DNA of 64,000 nucleotides from Actinomycetes bacterium (GTDB taxonomy: Bacteria > Actinomycetota > CALGFH01). Position 1 is the first letter of the stretch. Every line of letters begins with the position of its first letter. Positions 30,086 through 37,673 of the stretch are shown piece after piece. Position numbers and translations under genes: made by a program. The notes below the pieces were generated by a model, which saw nothing but the letters and a program-made list of their open reading frames with translations, was not told the origin of the DNA and searched no databases. The stretch spans positions 23,706 through 87,705 of the forward strand of contig DASYUT010000053.1 in the NCBI GenBank assembly GCA_036000965.1, written 5' to 3'.

Positions 30086-30103
30086 CAAGTATGGTCGCTG
30101 GGG

Positions 30104-30805
30104 TCAGGCCAGGCGTTCGAGGACGGTGCCGTCGCCGGCGACCGTGAACGCGGTCGGGACCACGGTGACGTGGTAGCGGCGGGCGAGGTCAGGCCGCTCG
30201 GACACGTCCACGCTGACCAGTGGGCGGGCGTCGCGCCGCAGCCGTCCCTCCAGCTCGCGGCAGTCGCCGCACAGCGGGTGGGTGAACTGCACCAGCGTCT
30301 CGGAGGCGACGGCGTCGGCGCCCAGCTCGCCGAGGTCGACGGCGCCCACGGCGCCGCGCCGGACACCGCGGGCCCGGGCCAGCAGGCGGTAGGCCTCGCA
30401 GCCCACGCAGAGCCCGGTGACCGCGGCCAGCAGCGCGAGCGCGGCCACGATACCGCCAAGGGTCGCGCCCACGGTGCGGAAGCCGGCCAGGTACGCGACT
30501 GACGCGGCGGTGAGGAAGGCCACGCCGACCATGTTGGCGAACCGCGGCGGGCGGGCGTCCTCGACCGGCCCCTCGCCGAGGCGGGGCTGCACCACCTCGA
30601 AGTACAGCAGGCAGGGCAGGCAGAAGCGGCGGCCGAGGGTCAGGCCGAGCGCGAGCTGGAAGGCGAGCAGGGCGAGCAGCCACCACCACCCGGTGAGCAG
30701 GGCAAGGAGGCTGACCAGGCCGACGGTGGCCTGGTTGAAGCGGGGGGCCCTGGCGTCGATGACGTCGGTGTCGGTCCAGGGGTCGGCGGTCCGGGTCGCC
30801 AGCAT
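30104..30805 (-). CDS. DUF4395 membrane protein fused to a thioredoxin-like domain
   Basis: 233 residues. Residues 15-150 match DUF4395: ARAPRFNQATVGLVSLLALL, then LGRRFCLPCLLYFEVVQPRL with CxxC, and a last span with GLCVGCEAYRL carrying another CxxC. From about residue 170 a thioredoxin-like segment has HPLCGDCRELE (CxxC) and VVPTAF with cis-proline. It probably handles thiol-disulfide exchange at the membrane. A cysteine-containing leader peptide lies 90 bp upstream, suggesting control by cysteine supply. Confidence 0.85.
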   Translation of the reverse strand: MLATRTADPWTDTDVIDARAPRFNQATVGLVSLLALLTGWWWLLALLAFQLALGLTLGRRFCLPCLLYFEVVQPRLGEGPVEDARPPRFANMVGVAFLTAASVAYLAGFRTVGATLGGIVAALALLAAVTGLCVGCEAYRLLARARGVRRGAVGAVDLGELGADAVASETLVQFTHPLCGDCRELEGRLRRDARPLVSVDVSERPDLARRYHVTVVPTAFTVAGDGTVLERLA

Positions 30806-30895
30806 GGCGGGCCATCCTTCTCGTGCGCGGGCGGGGTCGCCCGAACGGCAGGGGGAAGCCGCGGCCCGAGCGGTACCCGCCTGTCCGGCGGCGCG

Positions 30896-30994
30896 CTATG
30901 CCGCCAGGAGGGACCGCCGGGCCTGCCAACAGGCGCACGAGACCACGCGCCCGTGGTCGAGGGCGCGGTTCCGGGTGAGCAGGACGCCGGTCAC
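30896..30994 (-). CDS. Putative cysteine-responsive leader peptide
   Basis: 32 codons from GTG 30994. The core LLTRNRALDHGRVVSCACW resembles the actinobacterial 'putative leader peptide' pattern L-L-T-R-R-A-x-D-x-x-R-V-x-S-x-x-C found before sulfur-metabolism and DUF4395/thioredoxin genes. The SCAC segment could stall ribosomes when Cys-tRNA is scarce. It is followed by a GC-rich 90-nt gap to the DUF4395 gene. A CACCGT box about 7 bases upstream of the GTG would make it leaderless. Confidence 0.6.
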   Translation of the reverse strand: MTGVLLTRNRALDHGRVVSCACWQARRSLLAA

Positions 30995-31071
30995 GCTCCC
31001 GACGGTGCCGGAAGGAGACCCGCGGTGTCAACCAGCAGAGGGCCCGCGGTGTCAACCGGCGGGCGGGCCGG

Positions 31072-32634
31072 TCAAGGGGCGTCCAGGCGGAAGTCGAGGT
31101 CGGCGTCGACGTCGGCCACGTCCATCTGCGCCTTCTGCAGCCTGCCGGAGTAGTCCCAGTTCACCGCCTGCCAGCGGGTGAACTGGTCGAGCACCCAGAT
31201 GCCGGACTGGCGGGCGCCGTTGCCCGAGCGCCCGTTGCCACCGAACGGCAGGTGCGCCTCCGCGCCCGAGGTGGAGTTGTTGACGCTCACCATCCCGGCG
31301 CCGACCCGCTCCCGGAAGCGGAACGCCGCCTTGGGGTCCTGGGTGTAGATCGACGCCGACAGCCCGTAGCCGTGCCCGTCGGCGAGGTCCACCGCCTCGT
31401 CGAAGTCGCCGAAGGAGGCCACGCCCACGATCGGGCCGAACGTCTCGGTGCGGTACAGCTCGTCCTTGGCGGTGACGCCGTCGACGATCGTCGGGTGGCA
31501 GTACAGGCCGGCGTCGGGGTCGCCCACGAACCCCTGCCTCGGGTTGGCGCGCGTGATCCGGCCGATCCCGGTCGACCCGCCGACCCGGTGGTGGCCCTCG
31601 ACGAGGTCCAGCCAGCCGAGGAACCGCTCGAGGAACCGCTCGGAGAGCATCGGCCCGTACAGCACGTCGGCGTACGGGTCACCGATGGCCGCCGCCTCGG
31701 TGGCGGCGGTGAAGCGGGCCAGGAAGTCGTCGTGGACCCAGTGGTGCACCAGCACCGTGCCGAGCGAGGTGCAGCGCTGCCCGGCGGTGCCGAACCCGCT
31801 GAACAGTGCCCCTTCCACGGCGAGGTCGAGGTCGGCGTCGGCCATGACCACCAGCGGGTTCTTCCCGCCCAGCTCCAGGCAGGGCGTCTGCAGGTGGCGG
31901 CCGCACAGCGCTCCGATGCGCCGCCCCACCTCCGTGGAGCCGGTGAAGCCGACCTTGTCGACCAGGCCGGCGGTAAGGGCCCGTTCGAGCCCCTCGAAGG
32001 TGGTGGGGCCGTCGGCGAGGACCAGGTGCAGCACCCCAGCGGGCACGCCGGCGTGGAGGAACAGCTGGGTCAGGGCCTGCGCGCTGGCCGGTGCGTACTC
32101 GGCCGGCTTCCACACCACCGGGTTGCCGCAGACCAGCGCGGGCACCAGGTACCAGGACGGCACGGCGACCGGGAAGTTCCCGGCGGTGACGATGGCGGCC
32201 ACCCCGACCGGCGTCCGGAAGGTGAGCAGCTGCTTGTCGGGCATCTCGCTCGGCACGGTCTGCCCGTACAGCCGCCGGCCCTCGCCAAGGAAGAAGCTGC
32301 AGGTGTCGATGACCTCCTGCACCTCGCCGAGAGACTCGGCGTACGGCTTGCCGATCTCGTCGGTGACGATGCGGGCCAGCGCCTGCTTGTTGGCTTCAAC
32401 GAGCCGGCCGGCCTGCTGGATGGCACGCCCGCGCACGGGCGCCGGGGTCGCCGCCCACGCTCGCCTGGCCGCCTGCGCGGCGCGGCAGGCGTCCAGGAAC
32501 GCCGCGGCGTCGGCCAGCTCCGCCTCGCTGGTCACCTGGTCGGTGCGGGCCGGGTTGGCCAGGCTGATCCGGCGGGCCCCGGCCGCGCCGCTCCAGGGCT
32601 GCCCGCCGATGATCGAGGCGACGGTCCGGGTCAT
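31072..32634 (-). CDS. NAD(P)-dependent aldehyde dehydrogenase
   Basis: 520 residues. ALDH motifs: NFPVAVPSWYLVPALVCGN, VGFTGSTEVGRRIG, the glutamate in CLELGGKNPLVV near residue 260 and the nucleophilic cysteine in GTAGQRCTSLG near 294. The C-terminus SGAEAHLPFGGNGRSGNGAR resembles the subgroup acting on semialdehydes such as 2,5-dioxovalerate or aromatic aldehydes, but the substrate is not set. The gene is solitary. A (CTGT)6 microsatellite lies 44-67 bp before its start. Confidence 0.9.
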   Translation of the reverse strand: MTRTVASIIGGQPWSGAAGARRISLANPARTDQVTSEAELADAAAFLDACRAAQAARRAWAATPAPVRGRAIQQAGRLVEANKQALARIVTDEIGKPYAESLGEVQEVIDTCSFFLGEGRRLYGQTVPSEMPDKQLLTFRTPVGVAAIVTAGNFPVAVPSWYLVPALVCGNPVVWKPAEYAPASAQALTQLFLHAGVPAGVLHLVLADGPTTFEGLERALTAGLVDKVGFTGSTEVGRRIGALCGRHLQTPCLELGGKNPLVVMADADLDLAVEGALFSGFGTAGQRCTSLGTVLVHHWVHDDFLARFTAATEAAAIGDPYADVLYGPMLSERFLERFLGWLDLVEGHHRVGGSTGIGRITRANPRQGFVGDPDAGLYCHPTIVDGVTAKDELYRTETFGPIVGVASFGDFDEAVDLADGHGYGLSASIYTQDPKAAFRFRERVGAGMVSVNNSTSGAEAHLPFGGNGRSGNGARQSGIWVLDQFTRWQAVNWDYSGRLQKAQMDVADVDADLDFRLDAP

Positions 32635-32677
32635 GGGTTCCTCCCGCTCGGGTGGCGCGCCGGGCGCCGTCCTGTGC

Positions 32678-32701
32678 CTGTCTGTCTGTCTGTCTGTCTG
32701 T
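32678..32701. repeat. (CTGT)6 tetranucleotide microsatellite upstream of aldehyde dehydrogenase
   Basis: Six perfect CTGT units, with further CCTG/CTGC-rich sequence to about 32733. It lies in the promoter region of the minus-strand dehydrogenase. Length changes would shift promoter spacing. Confidence 0.85.
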
Positions 32702-32932
32702 ATCTACTGCCTGCCTGTATCTGCCTGCCTGTTGGTAGCATTGAACCAGGCAGTGCCGACCTCCGGAGCGACCCCGTTCCGGCTCACGACCCGGAGGAAC
32801 GAGGCGTAACAGGAGCGGCTGTGCGTGCAGCACGTCGGCCATGCGGATCCCGTGGGAGGCCGTGAGAGCAACGGGACGTATCAGGAGCAGCCGTGCGTGC
32901 TCTGGAAAATGACTTGACGGAAAGGGTGGACG

Positions 32933-33424
32933 TTGAGGAACGAGGCTGGGAGCGCCGGGCTCGGCGACGAGGACGCGTCGCTGCTGAAGGAGCTCCAGAC
33001 GGTGATGCGGCAGGTCGATCCGGTGCCGGCGCGGGTGCGGGAGGCGGCCAAGGCCAGCTTCACCTGGCGGACGGTTGACGCCGAGCTGGCCGAGCTGGCC
33101 TTCGACTCGCTGGTCGACCAGCAGGAGCTTGCGACCGTGCGGGGCTCCGCCGAGCCGCGGCTGCTGTCGTTCACCGCGCCCGGCCTGACCGTCGAGGTCG
33201 AGGTCGCGGCCAGCGGCGCCCGGCGCCGGCTGATCGGCCAGCTCGTGCCGCCGGGAGCGGCCGAGGTGAAGGTCCGCCACCCGGGTGGGACGGTCACCGT
33301 CGAGGCTGACGAGTTCGGCTGTTTCGTCGTCCCGGAGCTTGAGGCCGGTCCCGTCCGGCTGCAGTGCCGGGTCCAGCGGCCGCAGCCCGTGGCCCCGTTC
33401 GTGACCGACTGGGTGTCGATCTGA
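32933..33424 (+). CDS. Conserved hypothetical actinobacterial protein
   Basis: 163 residues from TTG 32933 with AAAGGGTGG upstream. Helical N-terminus (LLKELQTVMRQVDPVPARVR, then EAAKASFTWRTVDAELAEL) and a beta-rich C-terminal half (LIGQLVPPGAAEV, FGCFVVPELEAGPVRLQC). This layout is familiar from actinobacterial proteins near ECF sigma factors, but no function is established. The last codons and stop are copied in a 44-bp tandem duplication. Confidence 0.65.
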   Translation: MRNEAGSAGLGDEDASLLKELQTVMRQVDPVPARVREAAKASFTWRTVDAELAELAFDSLVDQQELATVRGSAEPRLLSFTAPGLTVEVEVAASGARRRLIGQLVPPGAAEVKVRHPGGTVTVEADEFGCFVVPELEAGPVRLQCRVQRPQPVAPFVTDWVSI

Positions 33425-33478
33425 CGCCACCCGCGGGCCCGTTCGCCACCCACTGGGTGTCGATCTGACGCCACCCGT
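33391..33478 (+). repeat. 44-bp tandem duplication including the stop codon of the upstream gene
   Basis: Bases 33391-33434 recur at 33435-33478 with a few changes. GACTGGGTGTCGATCTGACG (end of the gene) reappears with one changed codon in the copy, again ending in TGA. The second copy is not translated as part of the gene. Confidence 0.9.
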
Positions 33479-33516
33479 GGGCGGTCCTGACACGCCAGCA
33501 CGCCCTTGACCCGGGT

Positions 33517-33600
33517 GGTCATGGCCTTTGAACACGGTGGTCATGGTCTTTACCCCGCTGGTCATGGCCTTTACCCCGCTGGTCATGGTCCCTATGCTCA
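33517..33600. repeat. Four 21-22-bp tandem units forming the acyl-CoA synthetase promoter
   Basis: GGTCATGGYCTTTACCCCGCT-like units begin at 33517, 33539, 33560 and 33581. The last unit carries TATGCT (33593-33598), a plausible -10 box, 36 bp before the ATG. Iterated operator sites are possible. Confidence 0.85.
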
Positions 33601-33634
33601 GGCCCTGGGTTCGCCGAGCCACTGGGGGCAGCGG

Positions 33635-35488
33635 ATGACCGACGACGCCGTGCTCAGCGCACGCCGGGAGATCGAGTCGGAGATCGAGGGCCGGACCTTC
33701 TGCGACCTGCTCCACGAGCACGCCCAGGGGCATGGCGACGCGCCGGCGCTGTCGTGGAAGGACGACGCCGGCTGGCAGACCCTGTCCTGGGGGGCGTACC
33801 AGGACCGCGTCGCCGAGGTCGCGCTCGGGCTGGCCAGCCTCGGCGTGACCAGCGGCGACCACGTCGCGCTCATGATGGCCAACCGGCCCGAGCACGTCAT
33901 CGCCGACCAGGCCACCGTCCACGCCGGCGCCACCCCCTCCACGTTCTACGCCACCCTCGCCCCCGACCAGATCCGCTACTGCGCGGCCAACTGTGCCGCC
34001 AAGGTCGCCGTCCTTGAGAACCGCGACGTGGCCAAGCGCTGGCTGGAGATCCGCCACGAGCTGCCCGCCCTCGCGCACCTGGTGCTCGTGGAGGACGCCG
34101 AGGACTTCTCCGGCGAGCGCGGCACGATCGCCTGGGACGAGCTGGTCGCCCGGGGCCGGGAGGCCCTCGCCGCCGGCCGGGCCCCCTTCGACGAGCTGCG
34201 CGCCCGGGTCCGGCCGGAAGACCCGCTGACGCTGCTGTACACCTCGGGCACGACCGGCCCGCCCAAAGGGGTCGTGCTCACCCACCGGAACCTGCTGTAC
34301 GAGTGCGCCGCGCTGGACCGGCTCAGCGGCCTGCCAGACGGCCTCACCTCGGTCTCCTACCTGCCGCTGGCTCACATCGCCGAGCGGGTCCTGTCGATCT
34401 ACGACCCGCTGCAGAAGCGCGCCCACGTGTACTTCTGTCCCGACCCGGCGCAGGCGCTCGACTACGTGCGCCAGGCCCGGCCCACGTTCTTCTTCGGTGT
34501 GCCGCGGGTGTGGGAGAAGGTGCGGACCGGGGTCACCGCCAAGCTCGCCGCCGAGCCCGACGCCCGCAAGCGCAAGCTGGCCCAGTCGGCCGTCGAGGCC
34601 GGGTTCGACGTGGTCCGGCGCCAGCAGCGCGGCGCGTCGGTCTCCCTTGCTCTGCGGGCCAGACATGCGGCGCTGGACCGGCTCGTGCTGGCCAAGGTCC
34701 GGGCGGCGCTCGGGCTGGACCGGTGCCAGTTCGCCTCGAGCGCGGCCGCGCCGCTCCCGGTCGACGTGGCCGAGTTCTTCGCCGCCATCGGGCTCCCGCT
34801 GATCGAGGTCTACGGCATGACCGAGACCAGCGGGGTCGCCACCGGCAACCCGCCCGGGAAGCTGAAGATCGGCACGGTCGGCCCGGCGATCGCCGGGATC
34901 GAGGTGCGGCTCGACGGCGACGGCGAGGTGCTGGTGCGCGGCCCGATCAACACACCCGGCTACCACGACCGTCCCGACGCGACCGCGGAGCTGGTCGACG
35001 CCGACGGCTGGCTGCACACCGGCGACGTGGGCGAACTCGACGCCGACGGGTACCTGCGGATCGTCGACCGCAAGAAGGAGCTCATCATCACCTCGAGCGG
35101 CAAGAACCTGTCGCCGGCCAACATCGAGAACCTGCTGAAGGAGCACCCGCTGGTCGGCCAGGCGCTCGCGTTCGGGGACGGCCGGCCGTACGTGGTCGCG
35201 CTCGTCGTGCTCGACCACGAGGTCGCGCCCGGCTGGGCCAAGCAGCAGGGCATCCCCTTCGAGGCCCTGGCCAGCTTCGCGCGCCAGCCGCGCGTGCTCG
35301 AGGAGCTGCAGCGGGCGGTCGACGCCGCCAACCAGCGGCTGTCACGCATCGAGCAGGTCAAGCGGTTCGTGGTCGTGCCCGCGGAGTGGACGGCCGAGAG
35401 CGAGGAGCTGACCCCGACCCTGAAGCTGAAGCGGCGCGTGATCCACGCCAAGTACACCGCGGAGATCGACGCCCTCTACAGCACCTGA
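33635..35488 (+). CDS. Long-chain fatty-acid-CoA ligase (AMP-forming)
   Basis: 617 residues from ATG 33635 with GGGGGCAGC upstream. P-loop LLYTSGTTGPPKGVVLTHRN near residue 205, VYGMTETSGVATGNPPGK near 392, GWLHTGDVGELDADGYLRI near 457 and the catalytic lysine region KKELIITSSGKNLSPANIE near 480 are the adenylate-forming enzyme motifs. Length and the long insert (LRARHAALDRLVLAKVRAAL) match FadD15-type long-chain ligases. It activates fatty acids to acyl-CoA for oxidation or lipid synthesis. The upstream region consists of four tandem repeats. Confidence 0.93.
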   Translation: MTDDAVLSARREIESEIEGRTFCDLLHEHAQGHGDAPALSWKDDAGWQTLSWGAYQDRVAEVALGLASLGVTSGDHVALMMANRPEHVIADQATVHAGATPSTFYATLAPDQIRYCAANCAAKVAVLENRDVAKRWLEIRHELPALAHLVLVEDAEDFSGERGTIAWDELVARGREALAAGRAPFDELRARVRPEDPLTLLYTSGTTGPPKGVVLTHRNLLYECAALDRLSGLPDGLTSVSYLPLAHIAERVLSIYDPLQKRAHVYFCPDPAQALDYVRQARPTFFFGVPRVWEKVRTGVTAKLAAEPDARKRKLAQSAVEAGFDVVRRQQRGASVSLALRARHAALDRLVLAKVRAALGLDRCQFASSAAAPLPVDVAEFFAAIGLPLIEVYGMTETSGVATGNPPGKLKIGTVGPAIAGIEVRLDGDGEVLVRGPINTPGYHDRPDATAELVDADGWLHTGDVGELDADGYLRIVDRKKELIITSSGKNLSPANIENLLKEHPLVGQALAFGDGRPYVVALVVLDHEVAPGWAKQQGIPFEALASFARQPRVLEELQRAVDAANQRLSRIEQVKRFVVVPAEWTAESEELTPTLKLKRRVIHAKYTAEIDALYST

Positions 35489-36348
35489 CCCTGCTCGCGG
35501 GCGAGCGCCTCGGCCAGGGCGTCCCCGCCGGCCTTGGCCACGGCGGCCATCACCCGCTGGCAGAGCGAGGTGAAGCCGCGCGGCGCGCCGCCGGCATGGG
35601 CCACCAGCAGCAGACCGCTGCCGCCCTGGGGGCGGAGCGGGGCGGTGCAGCGGGCCACCAGCCCGTCGGCGAACGACAGCGGCCGGTACGGGAACGGGCT
35701 CGCGCGCAGGTCCTGCTCGACCAGCAGCCCGCCGGCCGCGGCCGGCGCGAGCGGCAGCATGGCGGTGATGACCTCGGTGGCGCTGGCCGCGGGGTGCCAC
35801 CCCTCGTCGGCCACGGCGAGGTGCAGCTGCGGCTCGACCAGCAGCACCGCCCCGAACCCGCACGACAGCGCCCGGCTGGTCAGGCCGGCCAGCGCGCGCG
35901 CGGCCCCGGCCACCGACTCCCGGGGGATCCGGCTCGCCGCGGCCGCTGCCTGGGCGGCCTCCAGCTCGTCGGCGACCACCTTCTCGGCCGGCACCGCCCC
36001 GGCGGCGCCCAGTGCCGCGCCGGCCAGCGCCAGCAGCCGCTCGTCGTCGGGCCCGGCCGCCCCGGTCCCGCCGAGCACCGCCATGTCGCCGCCGATCCCG
36101 ACGACCGCCACCTCGGTGGTCCAGTAGGGCCCGAACGCGCGGAACGGCACGCCCGACCGCCGCCGCAGCACCGTGCCGGCCGTCACCCGCGCCAGCAACG
36201 GCTCGGCGGACGCGTCGACGGTGACGTTGCCGGCCCAGCCGGCGCCCCGGCCCCGGCCGTCGACGTTGAACAGCCGGCCGGGCGCGATCTGCCGCAGCAG
36301 GAACAGGTCGGGTGCTGGCAGGTCCTCGAACGACAGGGCAGCCGTCAC
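35476..36348 (-). CDS. Hypothetical protein co-transcribed with a histidine kinase
   Basis: 290 residues from GTG 36348, overlapping the kinase stop (GTGA). Two alanine-rich alpha/beta halves: the first with FNVDGRGRGAGWAGNV and the second with LSCGFGAVLLVEPQLHLAVADEG, suggesting GAF-like sensor folds. No catalytic motif. The overlap implies a role with the kinase, for example as signal input, though no receiver domain is present in the pair. It converges with the acyl-CoA ligase gene, whose end it overlaps by 13 bp. Confidence 0.65.
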   Translation of the reverse strand: MTAALSFEDLPAPDLFLLRQIAPGRLFNVDGRGRGAGWAGNVTVDASAEPLLARVTAGTVLRRRSGVPFRAFGPYWTTEVAVVGIGGDMAVLGGTGAAGPDDERLLALAGAALGAAGAVPAEKVVADELEAAQAAAAASRIPRESVAGAARALAGLTSRALSCGFGAVLLVEPQLHLAVADEGWHPAASATEVITAMLPLAPAAAGGLLVEQDLRASPFPYRPLSFADGLVARCTAPLRPQGGSGLLLVAHAGGAPRGFTSLCQRVMAAVAKAGGDALAEALAREQGQVL

Positions 36349-37562
36349 GGCACCTGTTCGGCGGCGCGGTCGGGGACGGTCAGCGCGAACCGCGTCCACT
36401 GCTTCTGCCTGGCGTACTCGACCCGGCCGCCGAGCTCGCCGACCAGCCGCTGGACCGAGTGCAGGCCGAGGCCGGTCCCGTCGGGCCTGGCCGGGTCGGT
36501 GGCGTAGGCGCCGAACAGGCGGGGCAGGACCCCGGCGGCGACCCCGGGTCCCCGGTCGGCCACGGTGATCGCCGCCCCCTCGGGAACCGCCTCGACCAGC
36601 ACGTACGCCTGGGTCCCTGGCGGCGCGAACTTCAGGGCGTTGTCGAGCAGGTTGAGCAGCGACCGCTCGAGCCGGTCGGGGTCGGTGACCAGGGTGACCT
36701 CCCGGCCCTCGATGACCACCTGCCCGTCGCGGCTGGACCGGGCCGCGGCGGCCGCCCGCTCGGCGACCGCCCGCACCCCGGTCGGCCGCAGCCGCACCGG
36801 CCCGTCCGAGCGGGCGCCGACGTCGGCCAGCGCCTCCGACAGCATCCGCTCGAGCCGCTCGGCCTGCGCCTCGATGCAGGCAAGCAGCTCCGAGCGCTGG
36901 TCGTCGCTGAGCCGCTGGGCCCGGGTGCGCACGGTCACGGCCATGCCCCGGATCGCGGTGAGCGGGCCTCGCAGGTCGTGCTGCAGCCCGGCCCGCAGCA
37001 GGTTCCGGTCCTGGCGGAGCTCGTGCAGCTCGGCGCGGAGCGCTTCGAGCTCGCGCTGGTCGCAGACCCGCTGGGCGAGCAGCCCGACCGGGCCTGCCAG
37101 CCAGTGCAGCGCGTCGGTCTCAACTGGACGGTCGGCCGTCACCAGCAGCACCACCGTGGTGGCGCTGGCCAGCAGCAGCGGCATCGCCCCAGCCCAGGCG
37201 TGCCCGCCCGGAGGCCGGGTGGGGCGGAGCGTGGGCTGCGGGCTGCTCTCGTCCCCCAGCGCAATGGCGTCGCGGAGCAGGCGGGTGGTGACCGGGCCGA
37301 CCGGCCCCGGCGGTCCGAGGCCGGCCGCGAGCGGGCCGCCGGCGGCCAGCAGCTCGGCGCCCCCCGTGCCCGCCGGGACGAGGAAGACCCCGGCCAGGCT
37401 GGTGCCGAGCTCGTCGGCGGCCATGGTGAGCACGGTGGCCAGGCCGCTGGCTGGCTGACGCCGGGCACCAAGGGCCAGCGTCACCAGGTCGTGGGCGCGG
37501 TTGCGGGTCAGGCTCATGCTGACTACATCGGTCCGAGGGGCGCTGTTCCAAACCTGCCGCAT
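36345..37562 (-). CDS. Soluble GAF-type sensor histidine kinase
   Basis: 405 residues from ATG 37562 (AGGGAG eight bases before). Residues 20-160 look GAF-like and no membrane spans are seen. The phospho-acceptor is in AGLQHDLRGPLTAIRG near residue 200. The ATPase domain has LLNLLDNALKFAPPG (N box), DRGPGVAAG (G1) and GTGLGLHSVQRLV (G2). The usual S/GHE-L-R acceptor motif is QHDLR. No response regulator is adjacent. A perfect 35-bp duplication lies directly upstream. Confidence 0.85.
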   Translation of the reverse strand: MRQVWNSAPRTDVVSMSLTRNRAHDLVTLALGARRQPASGLATVLTMAADELGTSLAGVFLVPAGTGGAELLAAGGPLAAGLGPPGPVGPVTTRLLRDAIALGDESSPQPTLRPTRPPGGHAWAGAMPLLLASATTVVLLVTADRPVETDALHWLAGPVGLLAQRVCDQRELEALRAELHELRQDRNLLRAGLQHDLRGPLTAIRGMAVTVRTRAQRLSDDQRSELLACIEAQAERLERMLSEALADVGARSDGPVRLRPTGVRAVAERAAAAARSSRDGQVVIEGREVTLVTDPDRLERSLLNLLDNALKFAPPGTQAYVLVEAVPEGAAITVADRGPGVAAGVLPRLFGAYATDPARPDGTGLGLHSVQRLVGELGGRVEYARQKQWTRFALTVPDRAAEQVP

Positions 37563-37579
37563 GGAATCACTCCCTGGCG

Positions 37580-37648
37580 GCGGTACGGATCAAGAGCGTC
37601 GACTGACCGTCTGGGCGGTACGGATCAAGAGCGTCGACTGACCGTCTG
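37580..37648. repeat. 35-bp tandem duplication upstream of the histidine kinase
   Basis: Units at 37580 and 37615, each carrying GGATCAAGAGCGTCGACTGA. The block lies between the end of the ECF sigma gene and the kinase start, inside the likely kinase promoter. Confidence 0.9.
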
Positions 37649-37673
37649 TATCGACGCGACGGTCGGGCCCGGG

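Noticed and set aside
24417..30090. Flanking direct repeats (att sites) around the island
   Set aside because: No matching sequence of useful length was found at the two edges, and no integrase gene is present.
32805..32900. 24-bp imperfect direct repeat before the hypothetical gene at 32933
   Set aside because: Several mismatches and 72-bp spacing; could be chance or regulatory, not strong enough for a finding.
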